Assembly (NCBI RefSeq): GCF_031877795.1
Contig: NC_133939.1
Location: 6,553,698-6,617,697 of the forward strand
Source: Strix aluco
Taxonomy: Eukaryota > Chordata > Aves > Strigiformes > Strigidae
Length of the DNA: 64,000 nt
Direction of reading: 5' to 3'
This document shows positions 13,037 through 25,500 of the stretch, one piece after another. Both the position numbers and the translations under genes were made by a program. How positions within the stretch are numbered: position 1 is the first letter of the stretch; each line of letters starts with the position of its first letter. Under the pieces are notes generated by a model, which saw only the letters and a program-made list of their open reading frames with translations, was not told the origin of the DNA and ran no database searches.

Positions 13037-16000
13037 TCATCCTGGCAGTCAGTGTAAGTTACCAATTGAGATTGAAAGCAGTTAATCTTTCTTATAAATG
13101 ACAGCATTGCAGGTTCTTTCGGGGAGATTTTTCAGAAGGTAAGTGGTCTGGGGTACTTCTACAGTATTCTACTTGAGTAAGAATACACAAAAATTATTGC
13201 TTATGTAATAGCTGTTCCCTGCAAAGGAGAGAAGCCTAGTAGGACTGCTTCAGTGGTCTGTATCTGCAGAAATGATGAATCATTTTCATGGTCTATGATT
13301 GTTGAGTATGAAAGAACGAGTCTCAAGTCTGCCTTATTATACAATACATCTGCGTCTAAGTGAATTCAGTATTTTGGATTCATTGGTAGTTGTTGAATTC
13401 AGCAGTACTGTGATTCCTGAAGGAAGCAATGTGTGTAACTTTGTAGTCTTATTTTTGATTGGTGAAATATGTAGGGAAAGTAAGTGTGTTGCCTTGCTCT
13501 GAAGGTGAATCTTTTTTATGATCTGCTGAAACAAATACAGAACCTTGGGTTAATTTCATATATTCACTCTGTTTCAGGTAAGTACCAGTTCATACACCTT
13601 GCAGTCAGCATGGAAAAATCATTTCTGGTGTGAACCAAAATTTATGTCATGGGTTTCAAGAAAAGGAGTTTAATTTTGAAATCTGCTAAGGTGGGATGGA
13701 TTTTGGGGGCGTAATGTGTGTCAAACTGACACAAAGCCGAATGTTTTTGGGATCCTCCCTTCTGTTTCTGTTTTTTTTTTTTTTTAGCATAAATTCAGAA
13801 CAGCTTCATTTGAAATAAGGACTTGTCAGACCAACTGAACTAGAAATTTTTGCTTTTAGTCCATTTAGTTTATGACAAAGTTAACTTTAACTTTCTCTGG
13901 ATTTCTGTTGCAGCAGTTAGGAGTCCAGAGTTCTGTGATTACAGGTGACTATTACCTTTGAGTTAGTAATGCAACAACCATTTCTTATTTTGCTGTGGTG
14001 CTGCATATTGGTCTGCAGATCCGAAATGTTTCACATACAGTATTTCATCTGACAGCATCATATTACATTGTGTATAAAAAGTGAGAGTTCTGCTGTGACT
14101 AAAGTCAGAACTGCTGATAATTAAATTTAGCATAAAATACCTTTTTAGTATTGCACCTTCTACTTAAGACAAAACTACTAGTGATGACGGAAAGCTGGAA
14201 TGGACAGGAGGGGAGAAAATCAGTGTAGTGAATTTTTAACCTAGAAGCCTGTAGATTTCAGTTGACTGGATAAGTGCTAGATAGCGTTATGTAATACTTA
14301 ACATCTGTTGTGTGTGCATATCAATGTGGTGCATGAAATGTCAGAATGTTCTGCCACACTCAAATAGTATTCCATATAATTGAGAGTATTTCCTGTTTTT
14401 TTCCCCCTCTTAACGTAGGTTTGAAGATGGGAGATATGCAATCAAGAAATTGAGGTTTAAAAGTTGGTGCTGAAGCCCTCATGCCTCCAACCAGGACTTT
14501 TCTTCTGAATGCTTTCAACACTTGGCTAAACACTACTAATTCCTGATCACTGAAGATTTTCCAGTGCTGCATATCTTACATCTTGGAACTCCAGCAGTTA
14601 GTCTTAAAGCAAATCCTGTTTTGTGGACTGTCTTGCAATTTTTTAGCTAATTATAATGATAAAAAGGGAGTATAAATTTATTCTGATCCATATCTAGTTG
14701 AATGCATGTTAAAACACAAAAACAAAGCTTGCTCAATCTACCTGCAGTGACTGATGCAAAAACCATCATATGCAAATCCAAAGGAACCAGAAAGTATTTT
14801 ACAACTTGTATCACTAATGCACTGTTGTAATGTATGCAGGGTCTTAAAAGGTAGAATCATGAAAGTGAGTTTCTTTACAGAATACCATAATATACATTAG
14901 ATAAGTGCTTCAGCCTTTTTCAGGTTGATGAAGTTGCCAGTTTAAAAGGGGCATATTTTTATTTAAGTTATGTATTCTTTTCAAATTCAACTACTAAATT
15001 GGAGTGACTGGAAAATGAGTCAGACAAGCTGTAGAAATCCCGCACACAATTAGTTGACTTCATACCTTTTCATTTTCCTTATACAGATTCAGTGTTATAC
15101 AGATGTTCTTAAGGATCAGAATGAAATGACAAAGGTAATGCTGTGTGTGCCAGTAAATAAAGCAAACTTCCTTGAGGCAAAACTGGCTCTTAGGAATAGT
15201 AGGAGGTGACATCACCTGCATAATGAATTGCATGTCCTGGGGAGATATATATTCAGTACTATCTTTCATATGATGCAAGATGTGTCAAAGTGAGACTGCC
15301 ACACAGACTGATAGAAAAACACTTCTAGTTCTCAGTTCAGGAAATCCATGCTGTTTTTCCTAAAGAATGTTGTAGTCAGTTGAAAATGTATGTGCAGTTG
15401 ATTCAGCTTGCTTTCCTGAAACTTAAGAAACGCTAGGGCTTTCTACAACAAGCAGGAGTTCAGCTGCATGTTATTCTGAGGAAAGCTTGTGTGCCTGATG
15501 AGTATGTTAAAGGGGAACAAATCATTTTAACACGATTTCCTTATTAGTTACTTGCAGTATGGACTATGGATATGCTGTAGTAGGGCTGCCAGAATATAGA
15601 TATTTCAAATAGCTGGTTTTTTGTTTTGGTTTTTTTTTCTGAAAATATTTGAAATTAATGTAGGAGCTATTTGTTGGTTACAACATTTTGATGTGTTTTC
15701 TTAGTATTTTTTTTTTTTTTACTTCCTAAATTGCACTTGGAAGCACGTAAAATAAGACTTGACTGCAGATGAGCATTTCATTGCAATGAGTCATTTCTGA
15801 TATTCTTTCTTGCAACTTCAATTTTTAAAAAGTACCTCAAAGCAAATGCTGTGGGACAAAGGGCTAGCCTTAGAACCCATTTGTATACCAAAATTGTTAT
15901 GGGGGAGATTTTAAATTTTTAAATTTGAATATTGCACATAAAGTCAAGGTTTTTCTTAAACCTGCCTGACTTATGATTCCAGAAAGATGCGATTTTCTTT

Positions 16001-16359
16001 TTTTTGATACATTCTGCCTGCAATAAATTATGCAGTAAATGGTTATAAAATGTTGTTCCCTTTTAAGTGTTTACACAGAGGTATATCAGGCTGTATTGTT
16101 CTTGTAGGTTAACTTCCATTCAGAAGTAAATTTTCTAAGTTGTGTATCTAGTTACGCTTTGTTTTGGGGTGTTCTGCTCCTATAGAGATTTGGCAGCTAC
16201 CTCAGGGTAGCATCAGTGCTGACTTAATGCTGCCATTCCAGTATCTGCCCTGGTGGGAGGCTTATGTACCTTCATAACCCGTTGGTTGTTAGAGCCTTCA
16301 GTAACTTTATTTTTTACGATAAGCACTCTCCATATTTTGTACTTCCTTTTTTTTTGTTT

Positions 16360-16365
16360 AATAAA
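16360..16365 (+). terminator. FAM168B: Candidate proximal poly(A) signal (AATAAA)
   Basis: A canonical hexamer lies in a T-rich context (tttgtttaataaagttt), with a moderately T-rich stretch after it. It could end a shorter FAM168B transcript. Confidence 0.4.
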
Positions 16366-17415
16366 GTTTAGGTTATTTTGCATGAATCACTGTCAGTGGA
16401 CAGCCCCCTTATTTCTAATGCCATGAACATAACTATGTTGTTGGTATAAGTACTTTAAACCTTACTCATGAGCACTTACTGCAGCTTAGGGATTTCCATA
16501 TGTTTTTATATGGAGCAGAAAATTACCCCAGACAAACTTATTTGAATCTGTAGTGCTTCGTTCAAGTCTGTTTAACAATTCCATTTGTGTAGTAGATTTG
16601 CAGCTTTGATTAGTCAGGTGTGCCAGAGTACAGTGAGCATTAATACAGGCCATTTGTCCATTTTAGCTGGTAGAGTGTGACATTTTGTTGTCTTAGCATG
16701 ATTTTAACAAAGAGCTGAGGCATGAAAGTGTGCTATATTGGGGAGAAGCTGTAAAGAACAAGCTCAAAGCTTTGCTGTCTCCTGTCTCATCACCCAACAA
16801 ACTAAAGCTTTGAAAATCATAGGAGAGAACTTTCATGAATGCTGCAATAGATAAATAGTTAAGGAATGAATATAACTTCCTATATATTTGCTCTAACTTC
16901 AGATTCCTAAATGTCATCTTGGAATTGGTCTCTGTATAATATTCCATAACATTTAGGCAGTCTCACTTGAGCACTTTTTTTTTTCTAAGTTGCATTATGG
17001 GATTCATCCACGAGGGGGAAACTGTACCTTTTTTAAAAGGTACTACGCCTTCCAGTTTCGATCGATTATAATCTACTGGGAGGGAGGAGCATGTCTCCAG
17101 TAGTTGATAAGGAAAGTAACCAAAAGCACAGTGCAGGGGGACGGGGGAAATATGTGTATATATAACTATCTTAATGGTATTTTGTTGCAAATAGTAGAAA
17201 GCATGGTTATAAAACTGCAGCAGGGGAAACTGTACATCATTAAATAGGCGTTTACACAGTGAGGGTCTTATGAAACATTCTCTCCTGCTTTTTATATAAC
17301 ATTCCCTATTTAGAATTCCTTTATAAATAAATACGCAGTATGTGTTTGCACTAGAGCTCCTCAGCAAATGAAAAGAGCTAGTGCAGTAGAGACATTTCAG
17401 ATCAAGCTTCTCTTT

Positions 17416-17461
17416 AAAAAAAACAAAAAAACAAAAAAACAAAAAAAAACAACAAACAAAA
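17416..17461 (+). repeat. A-rich (A7C)n low-complexity tract
   Basis: A run of A stretches separated by single C residues at intervals of about eight bases, breaking down into CAA repeats. It could be a degenerate poly(A) tail or a simple repeat. No retroelement body is recognisable beside it. Confidence 0.8.
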
Positions 17462-17997
17462 ACTTTTATGGCAGCTTTATATGATTAAAAACAAAGTACT
17501 ACTTTAAACCTGGAACCGAAAATAACTGTTGCAGCAATAACAAAGAGAAGTCCAAGAAAGATTTTTTTTTTTTTTTATTTTTTTTAATTCAAATTTCAGG
17601 TGTTGAGTTTAGATAAAGTATTTTTTAAAAACTGAGGTATTCCCTATGTCAGTAACAACTGATGAAAATGTCTTTTAAATGTAGCAGCAGCAAAAGAAAA
17701 ATGGCTAATAATTGGCACCAAAACCGTGTAGCCCTAGTCAGTGACATGGTGGTTATTAGTGAAACACCAGGAAGGAAAACAGAGAACCTACTACTAGATC
17801 TTGCTTGTGCTTGTTGTAACCATCGCCTGTTTGAAGTTTCTAGGAGATGTGCAGGAATGCTGTTTAAGAAAGCTTTTTTTTTTGAGCATACTATGCAAGT
17901 TAAATGCTTAGATGCAGTGGTAGATGAAAAAAAATCCTTTAATTGAAGTCCTTCCTTGTATTGCTTCATTCACTGAAAAAAAAACCCTGAACAGCAA

Positions 17998-18015
17998 ACC
18001 ACCACCACCACCACC
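17998..18015 (+). repeat. (ACC)6 microsatellite
   Basis: Six uninterrupted ACC trinucleotides lie within the presumed FAM168B 3' UTR. No function is suggested. Confidence 0.85.
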
Positions 18016-19550
18016 CGTAAGTACCACCATGTCTTAGTGTTGTCTGAGAATAGTTCTTGGTACAGAGTTGTTACACCAGGGTACTCAATGTTGACTACTC
18101 TTCATTGGAGCGTTCTGGCTTCACTGCTACTTGGGTAGTAAGGCCACTCAAGGTATCTGAGCAAGAGTTAGAATTGACTTGGAATCACTCCCCAGTGCTT
18201 AAGCAGAGCATTATACACCATTCCTTTGGGTTTAGAACATACTTTAGCTTGAATAGGTGAGCACAGCGATCCGATACCACCACTTAACTGTAGGCTTAAA
18301 CTCATACCAGAGAGTAGTAAATAACCATGTACGTGAAACCTCTCATCTTAGGAACGTGAACAGTAGTGATGCTTCAGCTGGAACTTGTGGGAAAGAGGCC
18401 GGATGCTGTGGTTGTTGAAGGGCAGTTTGCCATTGCCCAGGATGTGGTTTGTGCAGCCGCTGGTGGGAACCAGGCAGGAGCTGGATCCTGCCTTCTCCTG
18501 CAGGTGTCCCTGGCTGGCCCTAGCGTGCGCGGGGGCACGTACAAGTGCGTGTGAACACCTGGTCAAAAGACAAAGATTTAAGCTCATTCAGGTTGTTCTC
18601 ATTAATAAGTTTCAGCTTTCTAGTCCTGTATTTTATCAACTTTAAGCTTCCTGCAGAGACCCTCAGGTTTGATGAGGTAGAATGCCAATTAACAGGAACA
18701 ATTGCAGCAAAGTTAGGATAGTTTTGTGCATCAAGCCTTGCCAAGAACCAAGTTCATTCTGAGATCTCCTTTGAAGTAGTGAGGACTCTTTCAGCAGGTT
18801 GTGTACACCTCTTGTTTGGGAGGGTGTTGAGAAAATAAGGTGTGTTTTGGAGACAGAAGAGGAACAGTGCTTATCTGGGGACAAGGAAACCTTTTCTTGC
18901 GCGGGTTGAATAGAACACCGAAACATCTGAATTCCACAGGTTGCAGTAAGGGTCCATTTGGGATTTTAAAAAATATTCTAAACAATTTATGGGCTCTGAA
19001 GTTTCAACATCAAGAATGTGAATATGACTTTTCCAAACAGTTGTGACTTTTGGGCACTTAGCAGGCAAACTGGGAAAGCTTTTTTAGCTGGCTGCTGTAC
19101 AGACTTGTTTTAAGTAGAATGGATTTGTTAGTGGGTTTTTTTATTGTAATGCTATTATTGGCTGCCCTCCTGTCTAAGATTTGAAAAAGTGAGTGCATGC
19201 AATGGAAGTACAAGAGGCCCCAGTAATAGTTCTCCATGTTTGTTATGAATAGACACAGGTTTCCTTTTTATTACTTTTTTTAAAACTGTCTTACGAACAG
19301 TTGTATTGGTACTTTTTTTAAGTTTAGGTCAATGTTGTCTTCCAGAATAAGTTTTAAGGCATCACTCACTCCTGCATTGAACTATCACATCAACACAAAG
19401 AGTGGAGATTCCATTCTGAGCCAGTTCAATTGTGAAAATTCATACTTTTTTATTTTTTATGCAATTCAATGAGTAGATGAGCTCAGATTTAAATTCTTAA
19501 AAGCACGTTTATTGTAACAAGAATTGTTATGTATTAATACTTCAGTTTTC

Positions 19551-19556
19551 AATAAA
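19551..19556 (+). terminator. FAM168B: Candidate distal poly(A) signal of FAM168B (AATAAA)
   Basis: The hexamer is followed 10-35 bases later by GT-rich and T-rich sequence (gacttgtgttgcttattgtg, then a run of eight T). That is the usual layout of a cleavage site, which would be near 19575. Confidence 0.55.
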
Positions 19557-19575
19557 GATTGACTTGTGTTGCTTA

Positions 19576-22500
19576 TTGTGGTTTTTTTTCCCTCCTGTCT
19601 TCGGTGACATCCTTTAGAAAAGATTCTGTTGCTGGATAGCAGTATGGTATGGTTAAGCTCTTTAATGAAATCTGGTGATTGATAGAAGCAAAGCAAAACA
19701 TTTAAATTTGGTGAAGTGACTTTTCTCAGTAAGGTTTCTTAATGGCTAACAAAACACAGGGAACAAGCTGCCCTAAGCTGCCCTGCCTGAGAGCGTGGCA
19801 GAGATGGGGCAACCCTGCCTCACGCCCTTTTGAGGCATTTCCCAGAGTTTGAGATTTTTATTAATTTATTTTATAGCTTAAAGAAAATGGGACAGATGTA
19901 AAATTTCACAATGCTTTAGCGTTTGCTTGATACCAAATCAGTGCTGTTTCAGAGGTGACAAGCCTGGAGCAGAAAGCTGTTATAAATTGGTGTTTTGAAT
20001 GTTCCCCAGAAGGAAAAGAGTTGAGTAGGTGTGAGGTGTGGGTAATTATCCCATTTCTTTAGAGTGTGGGTGGCTGTAAATGACACTAATGTTAAAATGG
20101 AAGTATGTATGTTGGGAGGGGACAGGACTATACTGCTTCAACTAACCGGCTATTTTCATTTATTGTAGGTCTCCAAAAATAACAATAACTTACCTCATAA
20201 TGTTCCTGTGAAAAGCAACGCATGTGGAAGAAGAATGTGTAACGTCAGTAACTGCATCGATCCGCAGAAATAGCGTTTTGTTTTTGAGATCATTGCCTCA
20301 GGTGTGTTTTGTTCAGTCAAGTAGTTGAGCTTCTGAAATAGTAGCCAGGCACTAGGAATCCCATGGACAGATTTTTCAGTGCGTTTTATCTCAAGCTATT
20401 GCTGGTCAGTTATCCTGGGGTCCCTCGTATTTTACAGGGAGATAGGTTTGGGGTTGTTTTGCACATCACTGGAGCTGATGAAAATTCATAATCCCCAACC
20501 AGTGGGTTGCTGGAATCTGGGAGGATATAAAGGGGAAATGCTGTTCTTCAGAATGATGCTGTTTGTTCTTGGCTTAGAGGGATTCTGGTGTAGCTGTTGT
20601 TGTGGTGGTCTGTTGTTGTCAAGAATTACTGTACTGTGTCTGACACTCATAACAACATGGTACAGAACTTTTAAGTCTTTATATGGGACTTCTTTCTTGT
20701 TTGTTTTAAATCTATGGAACTACTAAAATGGTGGATCAGTAATGGTTTGATTTTTTTTCCCTCTTCCCAGATTCATTTTGCATATTACTCTCCCACTTAC
20801 TTGCTGATGAGTGGCTGTTAGTTATTTGCTGTGAAGGTTAGATGTATTAAGAACTCCCCTCATTTTAGAGGCAGCTTTGAACACTTGGTAACAGCCAGAG
20901 CCCCTTCCAGAAAAGTAACTGCTCGGTTAGCGATTCTCAGAAATAGGGCAAGAAGTTCTGAGTTTCCAGCTTTCCTGGACATGGACAATCATGGACAAAA
21001 AGAAAGTTTGCTTTTTCTAACATCTTGCTTTAGATTCTAAACTCTGTGGCTCACTGACAAAGTCAGGTAACACAAATAGTTTTGTTGATGAGCTCCCCAG
21101 GAATCGGGAGTGATATATTGATTATTATTTAGATGGTAATTTTCCATTGTAGGAAATGTCATAGTGCTGCAGTAGAAGGTGTTGCTGCATTATGTGGATA
21201 AAATGTTTGATTTGTGTGTGGGAGGCTAAGTGCTCTCTTGGATTTTTATTTCAAAATCCATCAGGCTATTAGCTATCCTGTTTTAATAATCCAGAATAGA
21301 ATGGGGTCCATGTGACTACTTTTAAAAAAATTTTTTTAAAAGGTTGTACAGCAGTTAAGAGGTCTTTGGCAGCTACAGGAAGTTGTATTGTCTGTTACAG
21401 GGAGGAGGGCAGACCTGCAGGGAAGACTCTTGAGCCTCATGGGTACAAGTAACCTATAGCTGTAGACTTTGGGGGACTAAAAGATACTTCAAACACAAAC
21501 TTGACATAGAAAACTTTGTGGCAAGTAGCCCAACTGTCAGTTTAAATTAGTGCAACTGGACCTTCATTCTTGGACTATATTAATCTATTTTGTAGTTTAC
21601 AATAGCATGTTCTTTTCTGGGCAAGAGAGGCACAATATGTGGACAAATTAATGCTTCAGAAAGAGGGAGGGGAACACACCTTTCCACAGTTTTGCTTTTA
21701 CCAGCCTCGTTGTAAGAATTGTGATCACGTGGACTTCACAGTTGAGATTGAATGCTGTATGCCCTTTCAGTGCAGGAATGCTAACATGGCTGAAACTGGA
21801 GGTAAGGAGGTTTTCTTGATGGTGTGATTTAGGTATCAGGTGTATTGTTTCAGGTTGCTGGAGGTTAAAGGAAAAAAAATTATCAAGCCTAGGTAATAGA
21901 TGTGCAGGCAGGCTGCTACTTCTGAGAAAAGGGGGAAGAAGCAGGTGTGGAAAGATAGAAGGAACTCTTAAGCAGAATAGTGTTACATAGCTCCATTTGA
22001 TTATGGCAGATATGAAGGCTTGTTTTATATACTCAGTAGTTAATGTTGTATGGGAGGATTACAGAATTAGACAAAAGTAAAGTTGATAGCTTGTTTATTT
22101 CCCATCTCACAAATGTATATGTAAACAGTCACACACAAAGGTACACAAGTCTGGGTTAGGTATCACAGGTATTTCATTTGCACAGGCTGTAAAACAGGGA
22201 GCTGCTTTGGTAGCAAGGTTGTGCAAAAGAAAAGCTCACTACGTGCAGAGAAGAGTGGCGTAGTTGCAGGGAGGAAAATGACAGGAGTGTTGTGCAAAAA
22301 GAACAAGCAGCCTGTATTTTTCCTAAAACCACCAGCACTGCCAAAGCCATGGGATTTTAGTAATGTAGCTTGTTGTTAAGAAAATGTGGGAGACGTGGGA
22401 AATGAAGTGTGGTGTGAGGTGTTAATCCCAAGGCAGGGCAAGCTGCGATGGCTGCGTGGCTGGGAAGGAGGAGCACCCTTTGGCCTCTGGCGAGCCTGAA

Positions 22501-25500
22501 GCTATGTGGCTGTGGATATAAAGGCAAGTGAAATCCAGGTTGCTGCTGTTCTTAGCATGTGGTAGGCCATCCTCTGATACCCCACCCTCATTTGTGTAGC
22601 ACTCAGCAGAAAAATGCAGGGGCTTCTGCCATGCCATGTCTTGGACTGCCTTCTTGCACTAGCTTAGCTCTGAAATGAGTTGTGTTGATTTGTTTCTGCT
22701 GCTTTGCAGATTGATTCCTTCCCCTGCACTGTCAAACTAAATGAACAACACTGCACCTTGAGTGGGTTAAAATCAGCTGAAAACACTTCAAATTTCTTCA
22801 GTTAATTTCTATCCATTACCAAAGTTTGTATTTTTTTAACCCATTACTTACCTGAAGACCTGATCCTGCTGCTTTGCGTAGGCAGGAAGCTCTGGAGACA
22901 GGGACTTTCTACTGGTAGGCTGGTACAGGACATCATAGATGAGATGTTATGATCATACCGATGTGGTGCTGCTACTTGTCCGTAGCAGTGGCAAGTCCTG
23001 CTAACTTCAGTAGAAAACTTGAGTAGCAGCAGGTACAGGCTGAGGCTCCAGCAGTTGAATGAAGTGTGAACAGCTCCATTCTTAAAGCTGTAGGAATTAT
23101 TGTATTACCACATTACCTGTCCAAACAGGTATTGCAATGCCATAGCCCTCATTAGCAGGTACATGGGGAAATTTGACATGAGAACTGAGAACAGTTGAAG
23201 TAATAACAGTAAAATTAGAAATTAGCACTTGCTGGATGCTGTACCATCTCACAGACACTGACAAAGTTCTTAAGCAGTCTGTGTAGCGAGTGGTACAATA
23301 TTTGTTCAAAAGACTGATTTAAAAATCAGTGGCAAGATTGATATATTTAATTCTGCTGTTACATGAAGATAAGCTTCCACTGCAGTAAATCTGGAGGAAC
23401 ACAGTCTGATATTTTGACATATATTGCAAAAGATGAAAGGGCTTTTTCTTAAGAAAAGCTAGTTTCTGTCATTCTGGCATCCCAAGAAATGTAGCATTTT
23501 CAGTCTGAAGCTGAGCTTCTCTTGGAATGTCTGTTACTCATGGATGCCTCAATTTTCAGTTGTCCCGATCTCTGACAGGGAGCCCTGGCTTTCAGATGCT
23601 TTCAGGAGCTGTTTGGACCCCCAGATGCAGGCGGTCGGCGTGTCAGGGGCTTCTGGGTGACAGGCTGACGTGCTGGTTTTGCAGAGCAGTGTCCTGGACA
23701 GCCGGGGTTACCCGCAGTGTACAGCAGCGAGGCGATGGGCTAGGCCAGACAGAAACGGGGCTCCTCCCCACCCTACACCCCTCTGACCTTCAGGTAACAG
23801 ACAAAACACAAAAGATCCGAAGGGCTGCTTCTTGGGAACTTATAGCTCTGTGGGGATTGATCTATTTGTTTTTTTTGATTTAGTACAATGACAGTTTTTA
23901 CTGCTTCTGATGCTATCAAAACTTGAAGCATAGGCATTTGTCTAGTGTATACACCCACCTTTTCTGACTCAGTTATTCCAAACTAGCAGTTCAAATTAGA
24001 GATATTTTTCTTTTTTTTTTTCCTTTGTCAGAGCAGAAGCTAGATTATCTAGCAGCCACTGGTTCTTGTCATTTTACTGGTAGCTTCAGCAAATCATTCT
24101 TCAGATTGGTTCACGTGCTTTATAAAAGTCTGTGTCTTACTTGTCCAAGTGAAATCTGGGGAGATTTTACTCATTAAGAAACATGGCTGTTTTTCACAGG
24201 AAGTCTCCTAAATGGATAGCTACAGAAGGAGGGGAACAGACAGAGCTGAAACCCTTAAAAAAAAAAAACCCCAAACCACCCTGGAACAAGTCTTATGGTC
24301 CTCTTTATGTAACTCAATGCCAGAATTATTTTTCTGAGTAGCTAGGTAGTTTCTACCCTGAAGTCTGGAATGATTGGTGCTGTTCAGACCCATGTCAGGA
24401 GCTTCAGTTTGTTTTGCATGAAAATCCGCATTTCTGGCCACGTAGAAGGTTCATCTCCAGAGGAGTGGGTACTGAAGTCTCACATCTCTGCTTACTCGTG
24501 TTTCAAATGGATTCTTCCTGTGAATCTGGTAAGATTGTGTTGTCCATTAAGCTCAGACAGCTTGACAGAAGCTGTACTTGAGCTGTTCATATGCCAGAAA
24601 ACCCCTTTATGATGAGTTTAGATGATGACATTGTGAATCTATGTAACGTGTACACGAATGCTTTCTGTCTTACACACATGTTCTCCCTAATACTTTTAAC
24701 TGACAGTACAATGTGAGTAACTTCATTCAAAATCCAGATGCCAGGGTGAAGAGGAGGGAAATTCAGTGTTGGTTAGTCTGTTACCAGTGTCTAACACATG
24801 TACATTTTACCATTTAATCAGTAACTTAGGAGATGAGATGACTTTTGAGTGTCTAATCATTTAAAACTAATGGAAGTTACACATGATCTGATACACAGTT
24901 TGTTCAGGAAGTAATAGGTTTTGTGGTTAGAGAATCAGGAAGTAGTGCTGGGTAGAAAATAAGTGATGGCATTTCTCGATGAAAAATCCTCTTCAGATTT
25001 AGGAAGTGGTCTATTGACATGCCGGTGTGTGGGTAGGTATGTTGAGCAAAGTGAGTCTGATCTTTACCTGTTTCTCAATGTCACTGCTGTAGCTCCACCT
25101 ACTGTGTTACAGAGTTTCTGTCTCTCTGTGTGATCAGCTCTTATACCTGATTTCAGTCTTGCATAGGGGACCAGATCCTAGCTCCAAATGTTTCTTGCAA
25201 GACTAGAATCCCAACTGAAGACACCTTCCAGGAAGAGTGCCGGTAGGCAGTCAAGTAGAGAATATATTTCTCTACCAGAAATAAATAACTTCTCATCAAC
25301 TGGTATATTGTTTGGCCAGAGAAGTCTGTTTTGGCACTTACTTAAGATGAGTAACTATTAGAAATCTTCCTATAAATTGTTTGTGTGCACTGGTCAGATA
25401 TGAAGTAAGTTCTGGAAGAGGTGCTAAATAATCTGATCATTTAAGCAGCTTGATGCATATTTACTGTTCAGAGTATTGCTACACAGATAATTAATAGTAG

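Larger units (their letters stand above)
13037..19575 (+). other. FAM168B: FAM168B 3' untranslated region, perhaps with one intron
   Basis: After the stop there are 17 bases and then a strong donor (agtGTAAGTT, GT at 13054). The best acceptor I see is the T/C-rich tract ending taacgtag at 14418, so the main 3' UTR exon may be about 14419-19575. The sequence is AT-rich, with no coding signal. AATAAA hexamers at 16360 and 19551 offer short and long 3' ends. Assignment to FAM168B rests on strand, proximity and lack of any other gene. The intron is an inference. Confidence 0.55.

Noticed and set aside
16963..17442. 159-codon minus-strand frame in the presumed FAM168B 3' UTR
   Set aside because: AT-rich codons, Phe/Tyr/Ser-rich product, begins at the A-rich repeat, and no similarity to any family I know.
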